Notes: a model not told the origin generated them from the letters alone. Shown: positions 40,465 through 50,043, counted from the first letter of the stretch. The stretch is 64,000 nucleotides of DNA from an uncultured Flavobacteriaceae bacterium (GCA_943787295.1 CALSLW010000002.1:586189-650188); one strand, 5' to 3'. Numbers and translations are program-made.

Positions 40465-40652
40465 AAAATAAAGTACGTCAATTGCGCAAAGAGAAAGGTT
40501 TAACACAAGAACAACTCGCAGAAATTATAGGCGTTTCACGCCAAACAATTAACGCTATCGAAAAAGAAAAGTTTGATCCTAGTTTACCCACTGCTTTTAA
40601 AATGGCGAGAATATTTGGAACCCCAATAGAAAGCTTCTTTTATTATGATTAA
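40461..40652 (+). CDS. XRE/Cro-CI family transcriptional regulator
   Basis: VRQLRKEKGLTQEQLAEIIGVSRQTINAIEKEKFDPSLPTAFKMARIFGTPIESFF; GTG start overlaps the previous stop (GTGA). Confidence 0.9.
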   Translation: MKNKVRQLRKEKGLTQEQLAEIIGVSRQTINAIEKEKFDPSLPTAFKMARIFGTPIESFFYYD

Positions 40653-40718
40653 AAGAGTCGGTATTTAACACCGGATTTGTATCTTGATTTTGAATAAGAT
40701 TAAGGAAAAAATATATCT

Positions 40719-41759
40719 ATGATACTTAAAGACGAGCCGCGCTTAGACCCTGCCCTTAAAACAGTTTTAAAAAAAATTGGTCTAGACGGGGAAGCACTAG
40801 ATCCAGCTGTTAAATTAACAGATTCCAAAGAAACTAAACTGGCTTATCTCAGTGCGACAGAACCCTTATATCAAGCACTTTCAGATATTGTTTTTAAGCC
40901 TTTGGCTTCGCCTAAAAACATAAAAGAGGAGACTCAAATCATTAAAGGAGAGGATGAAAATAACATCACACTTTATATTAGTCGGCCTAAAACAGCTACT
41001 CAATCACTTCCGGCAGTTTTGCATCTTCACGGCGGTGGAATGTCCCTTTTAGCTGCGGCAGATCCCAACTATGTTCACTGGAGGCAAAACTTAGCCGCAA
41101 AAGGCCTTATTGTGATAGGAGTAGAATTTAGAAATATCGCTGGTGTAAATGGAAATTATGCTTTCCCCGCGGGACTTAACGATTGTTACAGTGCTTTAAA
41201 ATGGCTCTATCAACAAAAGAAAGCACTGGGCATTTCTAACATCATTGTATATGGAGAATCTGGAGGAGGAAATCTAACTCTTGCTACCACTTTAAAAGCA
41301 AAAAAGGATAATGCATTGCATCTAATAGATGGCGTTTTTGCGCAATGTCCGTATATCTCAAATCACTATGGAAACCCAGTAGAAAGCAATCTTTACTCTT
41401 TAATAGAAAATGACAAATACCTTATCAACAACGCGTCAATGAACATTATGGCCGCTTTATATGATGGCGTCTCAAGCAAAAATCCTTTAGCTTGGCCTTA
41501 TCATGCAACGCAAGAGGATTTAAGTGATTTACCCCCGCATGTTATTTATGTGAATGAACTCGACCCATTAAGAGACGAGGGGATTGTTTATCACAATAAA
41601 TTAGAGAAGGCCAAAGTAAAAAGTGATTTAACGATACTAAAAGGCACTGTTCATGCAGCAGAAGGGCTTTTCCCCGAACAACTGCCAAAAATTCATCAAC
41701 AGGTACAAGAAGACATCAAGCACTTTGCAGAAAATGTAAACAGTAGGTTTTCTGTTTAA
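40719..41759 (+). CDS. Alpha/beta hydrolase (HSL/fold-3 type esterase)
   Basis: LPAVLHLHGGGMSL oxyanion motif; VYGESGGGNL nucleophile elbow; C-terminal His region GTVHAAEG. Confidence 0.85.
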   Translation: MILKDEPRLDPALKTVLKKIGLDGEALDPAVKLTDSKETKLAYLSATEPLYQALSDIVFKPLASPKNIKEETQIIKGEDENNITLYISRPKTATQSLPAVLHLHGGGMSLLAAADPNYVHWRQNLAAKGLIVIGVEFRNIAGVNGNYAFPAGLNDCYSALKWLYQQKKALGISNIIVYGESGGGNLTLATTLKAKKDNALHLIDGVFAQCPYISNHYGNPVESNLYSLIENDKYLINNASMNIMAALYDGVSSKNPLAWPYHATQEDLSDLPPHVIYVNELDPLRDEGIVYHNKLEKAKVKSDLTILKGTVHAAEGLFPEQLPKIHQQVQEDIKHFAENVNSRFSV

Positions 41760-41976
41760 TTCCAATAAACCTCAAGGTACAAAAGCTTGTATTCACTATT
41801 TATTTCCTTCCCAGACAAATCAAATTTTTCCATTGTTATTGCTAAATTTCCATTAAATTTGCATCGTACAATAAGAGAATAACAACAGCTGTATTTTGTC
41901 AATATTGTAATTTTTGACTCAAATCAATGTAACCAACCATTGTTAACTTCTGTAATCCCTTATAAATAGTACAATA

Positions 41977-42053
41977 GGTCCTATAGCTCAGTTGGTTAGA
42001 GTAGCTGACTCATAATCAGTTGGTCCCTGGTTCGAGCCCAGGTGGGACCACCA
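41977..42053 (+). tRNA. tRNA with CAT anticodon (Met or Ile2), CCA encoded
   Basis: GGTCCTA acceptor pairs with TGGGACC; anticodon loop CTCATAA; T-arm CCTGG TTCGAGC CCAGG; ends ACCA. Confidence 0.93.
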
Positions 42054-42061
42054 ACAAAATT

Positions 42062-42092
42062 AAGCCTTCACGTAAAGTGGGGGCTTTTTTTA
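42062..42092 (+). terminator. Terminator downstream of tRNA
   Basis: AAGCCttCACgtaaaGTGggGGCTT followed by T-run. Confidence 0.7.
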
Positions 42093-42196
42093 TTTATAAA
42101 AGTCATAAAAAAGTCATATCAGCACTATATTTCATTTGTCGATTAACACCAGTAAAACCCTCTAAATCTTTAAAAGACGTCAGATAATGAAAACAA

Positions 42197-42449
42197 GCTA
42201 CCGTTTCAAGTCCCTTTAATACTTTTAGCATACTGGCACTCTAAGGCAGAAACTCCAAAATCATTTGATGTTTTATGTTTTGTTTTATTTGTTCCCACAA
42301 TAATTTATTTTGTGACTCTAGGATAGAGATCAAACAATTCCTTTTTATAGTATCAGGGTTTGTCAGATTATTAATTAGTAATAGTGCTATACCTTACTTA
42401 AAATCTTATTGATTTTGTAATTATACAACTCAAATAACATTGGATATTT
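42197..42449. repeat. 253-bp near-identical direct repeat, copy 1 (contains orphan 3' end of the DoxX-like gene)
   Basis: Matches 45108-45360 at offset 2911 with only a few substitutions. Confidence 0.92.
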
Positions 42450-42595
42450 TTCAACATATATTTTCAATTGTGATAATTCCTTAATATTTTTTTCTTTTTC
42501 ATAATTTGAAATTAAACAGTCTAGAGGTTTAAAGGTTTTCATTTTTTTATCGGCAATGAACTCGTAATAATTTAATAATGTTTTACAAGTCCAAT

Positions 42596-44032
42596 CTATT
42601 GTTGAGGACCATACATATTAACGAACAAAGCGTGTATGTTAGGGTAGTAAGTAAGGACATCATCTGCATTTTGGAGTGGAGAAGCAGAGGATAAACCGGT
42701 GGGTTGTGATCCATTTGCAAAACCATGATAAGCTGTACTTAACACAGCAAAAAACTCTGCAACATTATATAATTGATAAGGTGCACAATTTTGACCATTT
42801 GCATCACAAGTATTTTGAAAACCTGGTACATATCCAAATTGTGTCTGCCATTGAGTTCTTGCAGTGTCAAAGGATTGTTGTACGATATCTCGATCTGTTT
42901 CATTAAGAAAGTTTGCATCAAATCCATGTGCATATTCATGAAAAAGAGTTGGTGCAGGAGTATCTGGAAATATGATAACACCAACTGAATTATCATATAA
43001 AGCATAACCGTCAGCGTAAATTTGTTGATAAGCTTGTGGCCAAATAGTTGATTTCAAATTCTCTTGTTGACTTTGATAAACTTGGATAATAGAACTTGAT
43101 GAAGCTGCGGAAATACAACTATTCCATAAACTTTGCATCTGACTTTCTTGTACAGAGACTGAATAATCTGAATTACCATTATAGACCCATAAATTAGTAC
43201 CCTCTATTTGTAATGTACGGGGTCGATCAATAAAATTAATTGTTATCAAGTCCGTAGAATTGGGGTCAATATCATTAAAATTGCTCTGAATTGTCTGACC
43301 GATTTTTGATACTATATTAACTTGGGGATTACTAGATTCATAAAAATCCCAGTAAGAATTTTCACTCTCAAGGGGCAATATAGTTATGTTAATAAGACCA
43401 TCTTTTGAGGATGTTATTGTTAAATTAAATTCCCCTTGACCATTAACATTTATATAACCAGGAGCATTATCTTGATTGTAGGTATTTCCAGTTGTAGAAG
43501 ATGTTGAACTATCAATTTCACTAAAAGCTGCAGTCACTGTTTTTGCTTCGTTAATTGACACCTCTATTGGATTTTGAGTAGAAGAAACATTTCCAGACCA
43601 AGATGAAAATGACCAACCATCTGAAGCATTTGCCGTTAATCGAATCACACTCCCTGAAGTATATTCAGTAGTTGTTTTACCTGCAGATATAATTTCTTCA
43701 GACACTGTTCCAGAACCTGTTATTGAAACAGTTAAAGGGTATTTCCTTTTTTCAAAATTAGCAGTAATGGTTTGATTTGAATTAACGGTAATGGAAAGCG
43801 GATTATCCGTTGAACCATTTGACCAGTTGACAAATACGTATTCAGAATCAGGAGTTGCGGTAATTGATACAGATTGACCTTGATTGTATGAACCCCCAGG
43901 AGAACTAACACTTCCACCTGTTCCAGAACTTACAGTTAATGTGTAACTAATAACAGGATCTGTAACTGCAGGACTTTCTTTTCCACAGGAAAGAATAGAT
44001 AACAGTATAAGTGAACTTAATATAAATCTCAT
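42596..44032 (-). CDS. Lipoprotein with two InlB-type B-repeats and a metallopeptidase-like HExxH domain
   Basis: LSILSCGKES lipobox; SSGTGGSVSSPGGSYNQGQSVSITATPDSEYVFVNWSNGST and SGTVSEEIISAGKTTTEYTSGSVIRLTANASDGWSFSSWSGN; LFHEYAHGFDANF. Confidence 0.78.
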   Translation of the reverse strand: MRFILSSLILLSILSCGKESPAVTDPVISYTLTVSSGTGGSVSSPGGSYNQGQSVSITATPDSEYVFVNWSNGSTDNPLSITVNSNQTITANFEKRKYPLTVSITGSGTVSEEIISAGKTTTEYTSGSVIRLTANASDGWSFSSWSGNVSSTQNPIEVSINEAKTVTAAFSEIDSSTSSTTGNTYNQDNAPGYINVNGQGEFNLTITSSKDGLINITILPLESENSYWDFYESSNPQVNIVSKIGQTIQSNFNDIDPNSTDLITINFIDRPRTLQIEGTNLWVYNGNSDYSVSVQESQMQSLWNSCISAASSSSIIQVYQSQQENLKSTIWPQAYQQIYADGYALYDNSVGVIIFPDTPAPTLFHEYAHGFDANFLNETDRDIVQQSFDTARTQWQTQFGYVPGFQNTCDANGQNCAPYQLYNVAEFFAVLSTAYHGFANGSQPTGLSSASPLQNADDVLTYYPNIHALFVNMYGPQQ

Positions 44033-44171
44033 AGGATAATTTAATCACTTAAATATAGTTAAAAATTTGATCCCTTTATATCTAACAGAAGTTAACAGGG
44101 TTTTTTGGGTTCCTTGATGTTTTCTGATTTTTTCCTGATATAGATATAGATGTTTTTTTAAATAATAATAC

Positions 44172-44417
44172 TCAAAAACCAAAATCAATTGGTTCGTTTA
44201 GACTATGGCTCGCTGTTTGAATTTTTGGACAAACATAAGGCATGAGTTTAATCAACAATTCTATCCTTTCCTTAGGGTCAAGTTTTTCAAAATGAGACTG
44301 CACCTGAGAAATTTCATCAAACACTAATTCTTTCAATACCGCTCTGACTTCTTTAGTCAATCGATTTGGAGTTCCTTTTTTTCTGCCTCCGTATTTTACT
44401 GCTGCAACTGTTTCCAT
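44172..44417 (-). CDS. Small basic protein of mobile-element type
   Basis: METVAAVKYGGRKKGTPNRLTKEVRAVLKEL...; adjacent to RHH-like ORF. Confidence 0.55.
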   Translation of the reverse strand: METVAAVKYGGRKKGTPNRLTKEVRAVLKELVFDEISQVQSHFEKLDPKERIELLIKLMPYVCPKIQTASHSLNEPIDFGF

Positions 44418-44437
44418 CTACTTTCTACTATTTTAGA

Positions 44438-44581
44438 TTAATTACTTTGTTCTAACTCGTTTAATAATCTTGACCTGCAATAAGCCGAAACAGATAAATT
44501 GTCTGACAATGCCAAAGCAGTTAATTTCTGTTTGTCCGAAGGCTTAATTCTCAAATTAATTATCTCATCTAAATATTCCAT
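44438..44581 (-). CDS. 47-aa RHH/MobC-like protein
   Basis: MEYLDEIINLRIKPSDKQKLTALALSDNLSVSAYCRSRLLNELEQSN* read by eye; below the 60-aa cutoff of the track. Confidence 0.5.
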   Translation of the reverse strand: MEYLDEIINLRIKPSDKQKLTALALSDNLSVSAYCRSRLLNELEQSN

Positions 44582-44693
44582 GTGTTGGGTTTTTATATAT
44601 AACAGCTAAAGCTAGGCCTTGTTATTGACTAATCATAGGGTGTGTTACATACGGATGCATACTGCTGTATATGTGTTACATAAATCTTGAGCA

Positions 44694-44725
44694 AGGTTCG
44701 GGAGAAACTGGGACTCGAACCCTTT
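44694..44725 (-). pseudogene. Possible tRNA 3'-half fragment (att scar)
   Basis: Reverse complement GGGTTCGAGTCCCAGTTTCTCCC has a T-loop TTCGAGT and CCC stem; the 5' T-stem half is only partly complementary. Confidence 0.4.
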
Positions 44726-44784
44726 TTTATAGTGTCAGATTCTGTCAGATTAACATAACACAGATAGATTTAGTTATCTTTGAC

Positions 44785-45237
44785 ATGATGAGAGAATCAC
44801 TAAAAAACATAACGGTATATTCCCTGAGCCTTTTGTATATAGGGGTGGGGATTAAACATTTTACCGACATGGATTTTTTCCTTGTTATCGTTCCTCCCTA
44901 TATCCCATATCCCGAATTAATGGTTTATATATCAGGTCTATTTGAAATTGTTTTGGGGGCTTTGTTAATTCCAAGGAAAACTCGAAAATACGGAGCTTTG
45001 GGGTTGCTTGCTTTATTGATTGCCGTTTTCCCTGCAAACATTTATTTATTTACCTCTGAGATAGCACAAAACACATTCGGAATCTCAAGACAGGATGCAT
45101 TAATTAGGCTACCGTTTCAAGTCCCTTTAATACTTTTAGCATACTGGCACTCTAAGGCAGAAACTCCAAAATCATTTGATGTTTTATGTTTTGTTTTATT
45201 TGTTCCCACAATAATTTATTTTGTGACCCTAGGATAG
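44785..45237 (+). CDS. DoxX-like small membrane protein
   Basis: SLLYIGVGIKHFTDMDFFLVIVPPYIPYPELMVYISGLFEIVLGALLIPRKTRKYGALGLLALLIAVFPANIYL. Start moved to 44785 because upstream codons translate the tRNA-like scar. Confidence 0.75.
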   Translation: MMRESLKNITVYSLSLLYIGVGIKHFTDMDFFLVIVPPYIPYPELMVYISGLFEIVLGALLIPRKTRKYGALGLLALLIAVFPANIYLFTSEIAQNTFGISRQDALIRLPFQVPLILLAYWHSKAETPKSFDVLCFVLFVPTIIYFVTLG

Positions 45238-45360
45238 AGATCAAACAATTCCTTTTTATAGTATAAGGGTTTGTCAGATTATTAATTAGTAATAGTGCTA
45301 TACTTTACTTAAAATCTTATTGATTTTGTAGTCATACAACTCAAATAACATTGGATATTC
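45108..45360. repeat. 253-bp direct repeat, copy 2
   Basis: See 42197-42449. Confidence 0.92.
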
Positions 45361-45560
45361 TTGAATAAACTTCTTCAATCTTAACAATTGATCTACATTC
45401 TTTTGACTTTTATAAAAAGTAATCAAAAAATCTAAAGGTGGGTGATTAAATCTTTCATGATCAATAACAGTATTTGCTATTCCCGTTTTACAATCACTAT
45501 ATGAGATTTGCCTGATATTATAAACTATTACATCTACTAAAATAAATAAGATAATTGTCT

Positions 45561-46730
45561 TTAGTTAATTAAATGAGGGTACTCTTCTTCTCGATGCTGA
45601 AAACGGAGAATTACTTCCTTGACCACTACTCCTTCCAAAACATTAATTGCATTATTAATAGTAGCATTGTTCTCCCAACTTTTCTTCCCAGCTAATACCT
45701 CGGTTAAGTATACAATTAATGCAGCAGAAATCGAGCGAGATGCACTCTCCCAAAAATAACTAGGAGTATGATCTACGGCATAATAATCTATTGTACCAAC
45801 CTTAAAGATTGGGTGTTTAAAAGTTGTGGGTTTAGCGAAATAAAATCCCATCCCTTCATCGCAGCTTACATCAATGATTAAACTTCCATCTTTTAAACTA
45901 TCCAACTCATCTTCAATCACAAAATCAATTGGGTCATCAGTATTTTGATATGTTCCATTAATAATTATTTCCGCAGTACTTATCAAATCCATCAATGGAC
46001 GTTGAGACCCATCGTGCTCAATTATCTTTAAACGTGGTTCATTCGAGCAACCTTTCTCTATACGAACGTATTCTACATCCAATATTTCTTCCCGAACTTC
46101 ATGATCTGGACGTTGTATACAAATAGTAATATCTCGAAATCCATGTGCTTTTAAGGCGTAGATTGCTCCCCTGCTTACCGCACCAAAACTAAAAATAATC
46201 ACCTTTCGTTGTTTACCATAATGACCGTCAATCCCTTTCAATTGTAGTGCATGTATAACGGCACTATAACCCGCCATCTCATTGTTTTTATAAAAAGTAT
46301 GTCTCCCCATTTCACCATTAGATTTCCACACAAACATATCTTCAAAAGCAATAAGAGTTAACTTTCTATCAATAGCTACTTGTGTCATTTTTTCTTGTTG
46401 AACACAATGTGTATAGCCCCATAAAACACCTCCTTTCTTCAATGTTTTTAAATCGGATACTACTGGTTTAGTGATAATTACAATCCCAATATCTGATAAT
46501 AGAGAGGTTCTAGAAGAGACCCCACCCGTTCGTTGAGATAATTCCTCATCAGATATATTGAAGGGTAAACCATATCCTTTTTCAAAGATGAGTTTTTCTA
46601 GAATATTGGAAGGTATACGATCCAAATGTTCTGGATGAATAGGTACTCGTCTTTCATCTTCTTTCATTGACGTACCAATAACGCCTATTAGGGGTATTTC
46701 CATGGGATAGTTATTATAGTTAAAACACAA
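45561..46730 (-). CDS. Alanine dehydrogenase / N5-(carboxyethyl)ornithine synthase-like NAD(P) enzyme
   Basis: IGVIGTSMKEDERRVPIHPEHLDRIP N-terminus; KVIIFSFGAVSRGAIYALKAHGFRDITIC Rossmann-type segment. Confidence 0.7.
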   Translation of the reverse strand: MCFNYNNYPMEIPLIGVIGTSMKEDERRVPIHPEHLDRIPSNILEKLIFEKGYGLPFNISDEELSQRTGGVSSRTSLLSDIGIVIITKPVVSDLKTLKKGGVLWGYTHCVQQEKMTQVAIDRKLTLIAFEDMFVWKSNGEMGRHTFYKNNEMAGYSAVIHALQLKGIDGHYGKQRKVIIFSFGAVSRGAIYALKAHGFRDITICIQRPDHEVREEILDVEYVRIEKGCSNEPRLKIIEHDGSQRPLMDLISTAEIIINGTYQNTDDPIDFVIEDELDSLKDGSLIIDVSCDEGMGFYFAKPTTFKHPIFKVGTIDYYAVDHTPSYFWESASRSISAALIVYLTEVLAGKKSWENNATINNAINVLEGVVVKEVILRFQHREEEYPHLIN

Positions 46731-47057
46731 GGATATTAGAATCCCTGAGTTTGATCCGTGAGGTTAACAAAAAACGAACAATTGCATCCAGAATCGGTAA
46801 TGATTCTTTATGGATAAATGAAAAGGATGAAAGAGGACAATATGTACCTACATTTGTAAGGTACATCTATTAAATTGAATAAAGGATATAGACCTTCCTA
46901 AAACACAAAATTATAGACATAAAATCCCTCTACAATAATTGAAGAGGATTTTGGGAAAAAAGTATTTCCCCAGTTACAAGAAACCTCAACCTGTAAATAC
47001 TGATATACTAATCAAATCAAAATATTTAAAGAAAGTATATCAACCCTTCACCTATCT

Positions 47058-47270
47058 TCATTCTGATACACTTTGATTATTTAACCTCTTAACTGAAGAA
47101 TTCCCTTTCAAACTATTCTCCCACTCTAATAAATCCTTTTCTGTGATGTATTTTGAATGAGTTGATACTTCTATCATCTTCAATCCTCTATTTCTTCTCC
47201 AATCTTCTATGGTTACTCTATCTACTCCATAGAGTTCCATTAAATCCTTTTTACTCAATCTTTTTTCCAT
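47058..47270 (-). CDS. Excisionase/MerR-like helix-turn-helix protein (copy 1)
   Basis: RLSKKDLMELYGVDRVTIEDWRRNRGLKMIEVSTHSKYITEKDLLEWENSL; paralogue at 50294-50476. Confidence 0.75.
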   Translation of the reverse strand: MEKRLSKKDLMELYGVDRVTIEDWRRNRGLKMIEVSTHSKYITEKDLLEWENSLKGNSSVKRLNNQSVSE

Positions 47271-47445
47271 AAACTTTAATCTCCTCTTTTTCTAAAAGTT
47301 CTCTAAACTTCTTATCATACATTTCTCTATCTCCTGATATTCTGTACTTCTCAAGTTTATGAGATAAATTTTTAATCAAGACAGACTTCTTCTTTAATAG
47401 TTCTACCATATGTCTTGCTTGTTCATCCGTTATCTTTTCTTTCAT
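47251..47445 (-). CDS. 64-aa charged helical protein (copy 1), overlaps the HTH gene
   Basis: MKEKITDEQARHMVELLKKKSVLIKNLSHKLEKYRISGDREMYDKKFRELLEKEEIKVYGKKIE; paralogue at 50457-50651 conserved at protein level. Confidence 0.75.
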   Translation of the reverse strand: MKEKITDEQARHMVELLKKKSVLIKNLSHKLEKYRISGDREMYDKKFRELLEKEEIKVYGKKIE

Positions 47446-47483
47446 ATTATTTCCTTTCAGAGTATTTTTAAAAACAGTAATAA

Positions 47484-47515
47484 CCTCGTACTTGAAATAC
47501 TTAATCAGTTCGAGG
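47484..47515. promoter_or_regulatory. Conserved hairpin upstream of xis-like operon (copy 1)
   Basis: CCTCGtACTtg...tCAGTtCGAGG; same arms at 50688-50719. Confidence 0.6.
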
Positions 47516-47947
47516 TTGATACTCTTTATTTTAAACTTTTCTTTTATTTAAAACTAACTACTACTTCACAATTAGATATAGTGAGTCCATTAAGGGAAAT
47601 TCCCTTTTAAAAAACTATTTCCATTTTTCAGTTGAATCTAACAGACACTCAAACAAGAATTCAACCTATCTGCATTTTTACGAGTTCAGACCTTTCTTCT
47701 TTACCTCTCGGAACACTAATGACTGGTTTTACCTATCGGTGAGTGTTGGTCATTATTGGGTACTTCCCCCATGTGTCAGGTGTAGTATCTCGGTAGATTA
47801 AGTATTTCTTAAAGTAATCTACAACTCAGTAGAACAATTGGTTCTATATATAAGTATTAGAAACTTTAGAAAACGTAAAAAAATGTGAGAAAAAAGATGA
47901 AAATAACTTCTGCCAAATCTAACAGAAGTTGTTAATACTCTATTTTA

Positions 47948-47996
47948 GTACCCATAAACTTTTGATAGTACCCAAGAGGTACTTAATTTAGTACCC
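47948..47996. repeat. GTACCC iterons (copy 1)
   Basis: GTACCC at 47948, 47968 and 47991, with inverted GGTACT partner: AGTACCcaagaGGTACT. Confidence 0.7.
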
Positions 47997-48057
47997 AAGG
48001 GTGCTAATATTTATTATAGATTATTGAATATCAATATATAATAATATGGTATTGGTA

Positions 48058-48071
48058 CTGGAGGCACCACA
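48058..48071. repeat. Degenerate att core related to tRNA 3' end
   Basis: CTGGAGGCACCACA vs CAGGTGGGACCACC (10/14, ungapped); starts at the C of GTAC, 64 nt after third iteron. Confidence 0.55.
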
Positions 48072-48133
48072 TTTTAACTCCGTAAGCCATTGATTTACAG
48101 GGTCATATTGTTATAATTGTAAGACTGAAGAGT

Positions 48134-48214
48134 ATGGAAAATAAAATAATACATCAAGTCGTTGTTTTGATAATTATTGTCATTGCTATTATTCTTTCAA
48201 AATTCGTAATTTAA
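48134..48214 (+). CDS. 26-aa single-TM microprotein upstream of SulP
   Basis: MENKIIHQVVVLIIIVIAIILSKFVI*; ends 5 nt before the SulP ATG. Confidence 0.45.
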   Translation: MENKIIHQVVVLIIIVIAIILSKFVI

Positions 48215-48219
48215 TACCC

Positions 48220-50043
48220 ATGAAAAACTTTTTTGAATTTGATTTTAGTAACATCCGTGGAGACCTCTTTGGAGGGCTGACTGCGGGGATTGTAGCATTA
48301 CCGCTCGCACTTGCTTTTGGTGTGAGTTCTGGACTTGGTCCAAGTGCAGGACTCTATGGAGCTATCTTTGTTAGTTTCTTTGCTGCACTCTTTGGAGGCA
48401 CGCCAACACAAATATCAGGACCTACTGCGCCCATGACGGCGGTGTCCCTTGTTTTTATTGCTGAAATGCTTGCTAGGTTTGATGGCAGTATAGAGGCTGC
48501 CCTGCCGACCATTCTATCGGTATTCTTACTTGCAGGACTTATTCAAATCCTCTTAGGGATTATTGGTATCGGCAAATACATACGTTATATTCCCTACCCT
48601 GTCGTCTCTGGCTTTATGACTGCCATAGGCGTTATTATCTTAGTTACACAAATAGCCCCAACCATGGGATATTACGTAAAAGAAGATACAAGCTTTGTAG
48701 AGAAGTTTAAACCCCAGGCAGAAGAAATCATATTAGAGAATATCTTGAAAGAAGAGATGGGAGAAGGGATACTCGTTTTAGAAAACTTTGAAACTACCAT
48801 CGATCGTGCTGAAAAGGTATCAGAACAAGATATAATGATGGAGGCTAAAACCTTAGCAGGTCGAAAATCTTCTGGCGTCTTGGGCACAATAAAAATACTA
48901 CCTCGTATTCTAGGTAACATCAATTACCTTGAGCTCTGTCTTGCACTTTTAACCATTGTAATAATCTATGGATTTAAATGGGTTACCTCTACAGTACCAA
49001 GTACGCTTGTGGCGCTGTTTGTCGTCTCATTTGGAGCGTACGCTTTAGGTTTAGACTATCGTCCAATAGATTCTATACCCAGTGGGTTACCAATACCGCA
49101 GTGGGGATTATTTGTCTCCTTTGGGATAGAGACCGTAACTCTTTATATTTTTACTGCAATTACCTTAGCCCTGTTGGGGGCAATCGATTCGCTTTTAACT
49201 TCTGTTGTGGCCGATAACATGACTAAGACTATCCACAATCCAAACAAGGAACTTGTAGGACAAGGAATAGGAAATGCTTTTGGAGCACTCTTTGGGGGTA
49301 TCCCTGGAGCAGGTGCCACTATTCGTACCGTAGTAAATATTAACTCAGGAGGGAAGACACGCCTTTCGGGAATGGTTGCTGGTCTATTGTTACTATTCAT
49401 TCTCTTGGGCATTGGACCAATCGCTTCTCAAATACCTGCAGCTGTACTAGCTGGGATTTTAATTACAGTTGGAATAGGAGTAATGGACTACAAAGGATTA
49501 AAGGCTATTCCTTACATGCCAAGATCTGAAGTCTTCATTTTAATTGTCGTGTTAGTTTTATCGTCTGTTTGGAATCTGGTTTATGCCGTGGGGATTGGTC
49601 TTGTGATTGCCTCGCTAATGTTCATGAAGATGATTGGAGACAAGGCTGCAGAGAGCTTTAATATACAGCCGCTAAAGAAGGAAGGCGTCTGGAAGGATGA
49701 AAAGAGAATTAAGAAGGGAGACAAGGTTTTTCTAAAGCATTTAGAGGGACCTCTGTTTTTTGGTTCTACCTCGAAGTTTACTGAAGTGGCCAAGCAAATT
49801 CCGAAGGACAGTGAAAAAGTCGTTTTTCGAATGGATCGAGTTCCCTATATCGATCAGTCTGGACTCTACGCTTTAGAATCTGTTATCCTCGGTTTTATTC
49901 AAGACAATATAGAGGTAGAAATTGTAGGCCTTCAGAAGCAGCCTCAATACATGATGGAGAGGATTGACATTATCCCTGACCTTATTCCAAGACATAACTT
50001 ATTCAAATCAATCGAAGACTACATCAACACAAAAGACGATTAA
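48220..50043 (+). CDS. SulP family inorganic anion transporter with STAS domain
   Basis: RGDLFGGLTAGIVALPLALAFGVSSGLGPSAGLYGAI..., FGGTPTQISGPTAPMT, C-terminal STAS (VVFRMDRVPYIDQSGLYALESVI). Confidence 0.95.
   Translation: MKNFFEFDFSNIRGDLFGGLTAGIVALPLALAFGVSSGLGPSAGLYGAIFVSFFAALFGGTPTQISGPTAPMTAVSLVFIAEMLARFDGSIEAALPTILSVFLLAGLIQILLGIIGIGKYIRYIPYPVVSGFMTAIGVIILVTQIAPTMGYYVKEDTSFVEKFKPQAEEIILENILKEEMGEGILVLENFETTIDRAEKVSEQDIMMEAKTLAGRKSSGVLGTIKILPRILGNINYLELCLALLTIVIIYGFKWVTSTVPSTLVALFVVSFGAYALGLDYRPIDSIPSGLPIPQWGLFVSFGIETVTLYIFTAITLALLGAIDSLLTSVVADNMTKTIHNPNKELVGQGIGNAFGALFGGIPGAGATIRTVVNINSGGKTRLSGMVAGLLLLFILLGIGPIASQIPAAVLAGILITVGIGVMDYKGLKAIPYMPRSEVFILIVVLVLSSVWNLVYAVGIGLVIASLMFMKMIGDKAAESFNIQPLKKEGVWKDEKRIKKGDKVFLKHLEGPLFFGSTSKFTEVAKQIPKDSEKVVFRMDRVPYIDQSGLYALESVILGFIQDNIEVEIVGLQKQPQYMMERIDIIPDLIPRHNLFKSIEDYINTKDD

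Noticed and set aside
42676-43917. ORFs overlapping the HExxH lipoprotein (42676-42906, 42739-43005, 42773-42988, 43732-43917)
   Set aside because: Alternate-frame or antisense readings of the annotated gene.
44671-44784. N-terminal extension of the DoxX-like ORF
   Set aside because: MCYINLEQGSGETGTRTLFYSV... is translation of the tRNA-like scar and intergenic DNA; ATG at 44785 fits the membrane protein.
46741-46871. Plus-strand open stretch LESLSLIREVNKKRTIASRIGNDSLWINEKDERGQYVPTFVRYIY*
   Set aside because: Looks like a decayed C-terminus but no start codon or recognisable family; not supportable as a gene.
48672-49793. ORFs antisense or out of frame to SulP (48672-48923, 48978-49217, 49143-49412, 49581-49793)
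   Set aside because: Overlap a well-supported SulP gene; no independent evidence.
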